Shown here: positions 59,901-64,000 of the stretch, in pieces | Layout: each line of letters opens with the position of its first letter | Position numbering within the stretch: position 1 is the first letter of the stretch | Translations under genes and position numbers: made by a program | Notes under the pieces: model-generated | The model's input: the letters and a program-made list of their open reading frames with translations, nothing else | Told to the model about the DNA's origin: nothing | The model's database searches: none | Source of the DNA: Trissonchulus latispiculum | Lineage: Eukaryota > Nematoda > Enoplea > Enoplida > Ironidae | Direction: 5' to 3' | Assembly (NCBI GenBank): GCA_030248195.1 | Contig: JASAND010005739.1 | Coordinates: forward strand, 1-64,000 | DNA length: 64,000 bases

Positions 59901-61418
59901 TTATGTAGTACTCTCTAGAAACAATACATGAAACTTGGAGAACTTCCTTAGAAGCAAAACTCTTTCTAACTCCAAAATATCTACAGGATCAGAAGCAACA
60001 AGTTTCGCTCGGGAACTAACAGTTCTCTAATGCTGTTCCAGTCGCCGGCAAAATGCAACTATGTTTGTTGAAGTTGTTCAAATCTTATTAGGGGGATTCC
60101 CTTAATATTTATGATGCGATTGTTCTATAGGTTATGCAATTCCTAAAGGCTCTTATTATAGATAGACTGCACGAATCAACGTAGGAACAATAAGTGTAAC
60201 AAATTATCGATTATACTTTTCTTGCCTTTTTTTACACATAACATACTTTAATGCGTTTTACTACTATTTATTGACACTGTTTGAATTATTAAATGTATAG
60301 TAACTGTAGTGATTTATTTACAGAGCCTGTTTTATGCACCGAACAAATTCTCCACTCTACTGTCTCGTCTCGTAGCAACATTATCTCTATTTGATGTTTC
60401 AATTCTGGTGGATAGTCCACGCGTTTTATCATTGACGATAGACTGACTAATTTCACTGAGTGACAGTTGACCAAAAGTGGAAGCCAAATTGTGCCTCGCT
60501 GAGAACGAAAAGGCCTTTCCTTCTTCATATTCCGCTTTAGACAAGAAAATGTAGTAGTAGAATAGGGCTATTGATTCTGGAGAGGCCGCTCGCTAGGCGC
60601 ATAGAAACTGGTCTTGACGAAAAGATAGGTCTACTACGCATATGCAGGGAGAGAGATAGAGTGAAGCGAGAAGCAGAATGTGAGGGGAAGGTCTGGAGAA
60701 ATTACCGCTTTGTGCGAGGCGAATAAATGATTTTCCTCGGTGAGAGGCCCCGCGTTGCCAACATCTCGCCTTCTATAGGCTTCTAAAGGGACTCAGTCAA
60801 GCCAAACTACACTACTAACACAGAGATAGACACATACACATGCCATTGTTTGACAGAGACTGGCACAGGGACGGTTTACTAAATGCGAAAAGAATGTGTA
60901 TTAGGAAGACGTTGTATATACTGGGAAACTGAAGTTTAAACAACACTAAATTTATTCCTTATTGTTTGCCAGCTGCTGGGGTGCATATTTCTGCATTAAA
61001 TTAAAATAGATTAGCTTTTGCAGACATCTGCAGGTATATCTTTATATGTATCTCGACTATTGAGAAAAATAATACTGAAATATTCGAATCAAGTCAGTAT
61101 TAAGAAAAAGCTTTGATATTTAAATAAATAAGTAAACAAGTTACTAAAATTTAAGTAATAAGTAAATTTTAAAATCATTTACAATAAATAAAACGTATCG
61201 CTGACCAGACAACTGTGCTTTAGTGTAGCCACGTTATCGAAAAAATCGTGTCGGGCGAGAAATCATCCAGTTAGTTTTTACGCAACAATTTTATGTTTTG
61301 ACCGAATTTGACAAAATATTTGGGATAGTCCTCGACAAAAATACATTTCGCCGATACTCACAGACGTGACACAAATTAGTGCAGGATCGGTCTGTTTTTT
61401 GACTCTGTGCAAAGATTA
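59901..61418. other. Unassigned sequence
   Basis: A minus-strand frame at 60332-60544 has mixed amino-acid composition but two overlapping frames look equally good, so no exon is called. Confidence 0.35.
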
Positions 61419-61489
61419 GGTTCAGCCGGCAATCGAACCACGGACCTCCTGGACTACAGTTAGGCGTGTAACCACTTCACCACGGAGCC
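61419..61489 (-). ncRNA. tRNA-derived SINE head or tRNA pseudogene
   Basis: On the minus strand the 71 bases have an A-box TGGTGAAGTGG and a B-box GGTTCGATTGC at tRNA spacing. The acceptor stem pairs only 5 of 7 (GGCTCCG with CTGAACC) and the T stem is imperfect, so it is not a working tRNA. SINE bodies in marine invertebrates often start this way. The following minus-strand sequence to about 61270 may be the SINE body. Confidence 0.6.
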
Positions 61490-62366
61490 AGGAGAGAAGA
61501 GCACCTAACTGGTATATATATCACTTTGACTGGTCTGTACAGTGTGCATACACGTGTGCGTGTGCCAAAAGCTTTGAGAAGGCACACATATTGATGTTGT
61601 CTGCCCATTTTATCATCATTAATTAACAAGAATTCCTAGACTTTTGCAAGAATACAACAAACTTTCTAGTTTGAAGAAAAGGTTTACTGAATTTCTATGA
61701 GGAAGCATTTAAGCAAATTTACAGAAGGACTTCTGTCGGAAAGTTTTCGAGATTTTGTGTTCAAACTTAATGTGAAGCATCAAACAATACAAAGTAATAA
61801 CCCGCCCCGTAGGGCGCACATTTGCCAACAGTAAGCATTGAAGAGCAATTCCCTTCGATTAGGTTTCGTCTACAATAGTGTTGTATTATCGTTCCAGTAA
61901 TTTCGAAAATCGAATTCCTTTCCTTTCTTTCTAAAATTTGAATAGGTGTGGAATTACTTGATGTCCCTTCCCCTGAAAAACCTACATATTTTTTAAATTT
62001 TGAATTCGTCAGCCTCTAGTTTAATGTGCCACCATTCAAAATTTTAGCAGGTAAACGCCTGGCGGTGTCACAGGGAAAAATTTCCCCCGTGATATCTTCC
62101 CCCCGGAAAATTTTCCCAAGAGAAATCGTTCCCCCAGGAATAATTTCACTAGAGATTTCTTTCTCCCCGGAAAAATTTCCCTAATACAGTAATTTTTGTT
62201 GTAAATGTATTTATAGTAGAAGTTACTAAGCTTTATGCTTATTTTCATGTTACGTACCCCGTCAGTTTAATATTTTGCCAGTCGCGGTTATTTTTCCAAC
62301 TTGGAACAATGTACACAAATTAAGAAACACCGAACTTAATCCGTATAGGAGAAACAGAAGATTGGA
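61490..62366. other. Unassigned sequence with short TTTCCC repeats
   Basis: At 62060-62190 blocks like GGAAAAATTTCCC alternate on both strands. No gene seen. Confidence 0.4.
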
Positions 62367-63085
62367 TTAAGGTGGTGATTCCTTTTGAGCACATATTGTT
62401 ATTTGACGGCGTAAATCAAGATGAAATTTGATGAAACTTTCCGAAATAAGTTCTTTTAGCGTTCTAACATCCTCCGCGCAATCCCGATTCAAAAATTCGA
62501 GATTTTCTGTCAGAGTGGTTTTTCCCAATTTTTGAACGTTTGGCAGCTGCTATACAGTTATGACTATATTCATTCGAAGGATCTCATTGAGCTTCACATT
62601 TTTGCTTTTTAAAGCAAGTTTCTAGCTTTTTTCTACCGTGAGATATAGCCGATTTTCTTGTTTTGGCGTCGAAAACTTGTCATTTTTGCAGAAATCAAAT
62701 AATCCAACATTTCTTGAACTAAACAAGCAGTAAAATCAAACTAAGGGCGTCGATCTGAAGGTCTCACAGGGACAAATTATCCGATGCATGATCGTCTTCC
62801 AACTGCTATCCTGTAGGCTGCTATCCCTAAAAAGTGTAGTTTTTGCAAAACACGACCAATTTTTTTCCAAAGATTGTGGAGCATTCACCATGCAAGCTGG
62901 AGGGCTGCAACTGAACAAATGTGTTCTGCAAAAATATACCCAGGGACGATTTTTTAGTTGGCCCGATTGCTGCTTTCTAGCTAATGTAATCGCTTGACAA
63001 ATTTGGGAAAACTTGGCAAAATACAGGTTCCGCACACATTTCAGCTTATTTCTCTATAACGAAGAACGATTTCACAATAAATAAA
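62367..63085 (-). mobile_element. TTAA MITE family B, copy 2 (reverse)
   Basis: Starts with TTAAGGTGGTGATTCC and aligns in reverse orientation with the right three quarters of 12675-13677 (shared blocks include ATGAAATTTGATGAAACTTTCC and the CTCCACAATC region). The far end is missing. Confidence 0.8.
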
Positions 63086-63185
63086 AAACCTTAAACGGCT
63101 TAATGCTAGTATGTTTTAAATTTATATTTAATCCATTTCTTGCATGCACTTTTAATGTAGAATTAAAATTTTAATTAAGTCCTGT

Positions 63186-63575
63186 TTAAGGTAGTGATTC
63201 CGTTTGGTGTCATCAACTTTAAACCGCTATATATATATATATACTACTGGTTTATTATGAATTTAAGAAGGAACTTTATATCAAAATGTAGCTAAACGTT
63301 TTCTTTTTAATGAACATAAAATAAAATTGCATTTGATACAGTTTAGAAGATTTTTAACGGATTTTAGAACGAATACAATTTTTCGGAATTTTTGCAGACT
63401 GAATACTAGTTTTTCCGAGGGACGTCGGTCATATCTTTCAATACCTTAGTCGAATAACTGGGTACCCTTTTTAATTATTGTGAAATTTCTCCTCGCTCTG
63501 TAGAAATTAGCTAAATGTGTGCGCAGCCAACCTTTTGCCCACAATTCTCAATTTTGTCAGGTGATTATTTTAGCT
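63186..63575 (+). mobile_element. TTAA MITE family B, copy 3 (5' part)
   Basis: Starts with TTAAGGTAGTGATTCCG and matches the first 400 bp of 12675-13677 in the same orientation, including CTGGGTACCCTTTTT. It is cut off by an ATT microsatellite at 63580. Confidence 0.75.
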
Positions 63576-63581
63576 AGAATA

Positions 63582-63617
<36 letters not shown>

Positions 63618-64000
63618 AATACATTTTAATCCTTTTAGTCCGGAAGCTAATTTGTCAACTAATCTGTATATTTAATTTCCAAGCTTAGTCCCTACTCCCT
63701 GTATCAGAAGTTAGTTAGGATCACATCTGCCAATAGAAAACACCACCGGTAGCTACTTTCAGTCTTCCTGGCCATATCCAATTATGCAACACATTCATTC
63801 AAATTAAGAAACTATTATCAATTTCAATCTAATACTAAACCATAAATTAATAAATAATAATAATAATAATAAAATGTAATCAAAGTGATTTTTATCTCGT
63901 TTACTCCGACCCTTCTAATGTTTAGTGAAACAGTTTCTAAAGTATACAAAGTTATTAATTCAAAACCCAGCGTGCGGATTAAAAGATTAAAACTAATTTT
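63576..64000. other. ATT microsatellite and unassigned sequence
   Basis: (ATT)n at 63582-63616 and (AAT)n at 63850-63872. Nothing else recognised. Confidence 0.5.

Noticed and set aside
61419..61489. Functional tRNA gene on the minus strand
   Set aside because: Acceptor and T stems have mismatches; better explained as a SINE head or pseudogene.

Overview
The window looks like repeat-saturated nuclear DNA of an invertebrate animal. The evidence is split genes with GT-AG introns, AT-rich non-coding DNA, a decayed Ty3/Gypsy retrotransposon, tRNA-derived SINE sequence, and many short non-autonomous DNA transposons with exact 8-bp or TTAA target-site duplications. I cannot name the species. Nothing looks bacterial: there are no operons, ribosome binding sites or CRISPR arrays.

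Only two host genes can be supported, both on the minus strand. Gene 1 has four coding exons between 54229 and 48500. Reading frames join exactly at every junction, giving about 389 residues from the preferred start: an N-terminal C-x7-C-x22-H-x-H zinc finger of WRKY/GCM1 (MULE/FLYWCH-like) type, a helical domain, and a C-terminal coiled coil. Gene 2 has five coding exons between 41126 and 21590, again with matching phases, giving about 684 residues: a short coiled coil, a long acidic and Gly/Ser/Gln-rich middle with basic clusters and a SUMO-type motif, and a compact C-terminal domain of about 150 residues that I do not recognise. Both read as nuclear proteins; that role is inference.

Layout. 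1-7060: 3' part of a frameshifted Gypsy element, with a possible 3' LTR, a 1.1-kb MITE with 8-bp duplication and a 0.6-kb palindrome. 7200-16650: MITEs and fold-back elements, several nested. 16650-20830: a composite of nested inverted repeats around a 145-bp tandem array. 20830-41126: gene 2; its 13.3-kb first intron holds tandem arrays with units of 139-163 bp and long fold-back elements. 41126-48500: G/C-run repeats, a direct repeat pair and MITEs. 48500-54229: gene 1; its first intron holds nested palindromes and a 1.1-kb element that may keep a zinc-ribbon exon. 54240-64000: a 1.7-kb fold-back minisatellite, a hAT MITE inserted in a SINE-like sequence, a tRNA-derived SINE, and copies of a TTAA repeat family.

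Most inverted-repeat elements carry tandem subrepeats inside their terminal repeats, and several families occur in two or three copies. Exon boundaries were found by reading splice sites and phases by eye; there is no transcript or homology evidence behind them.
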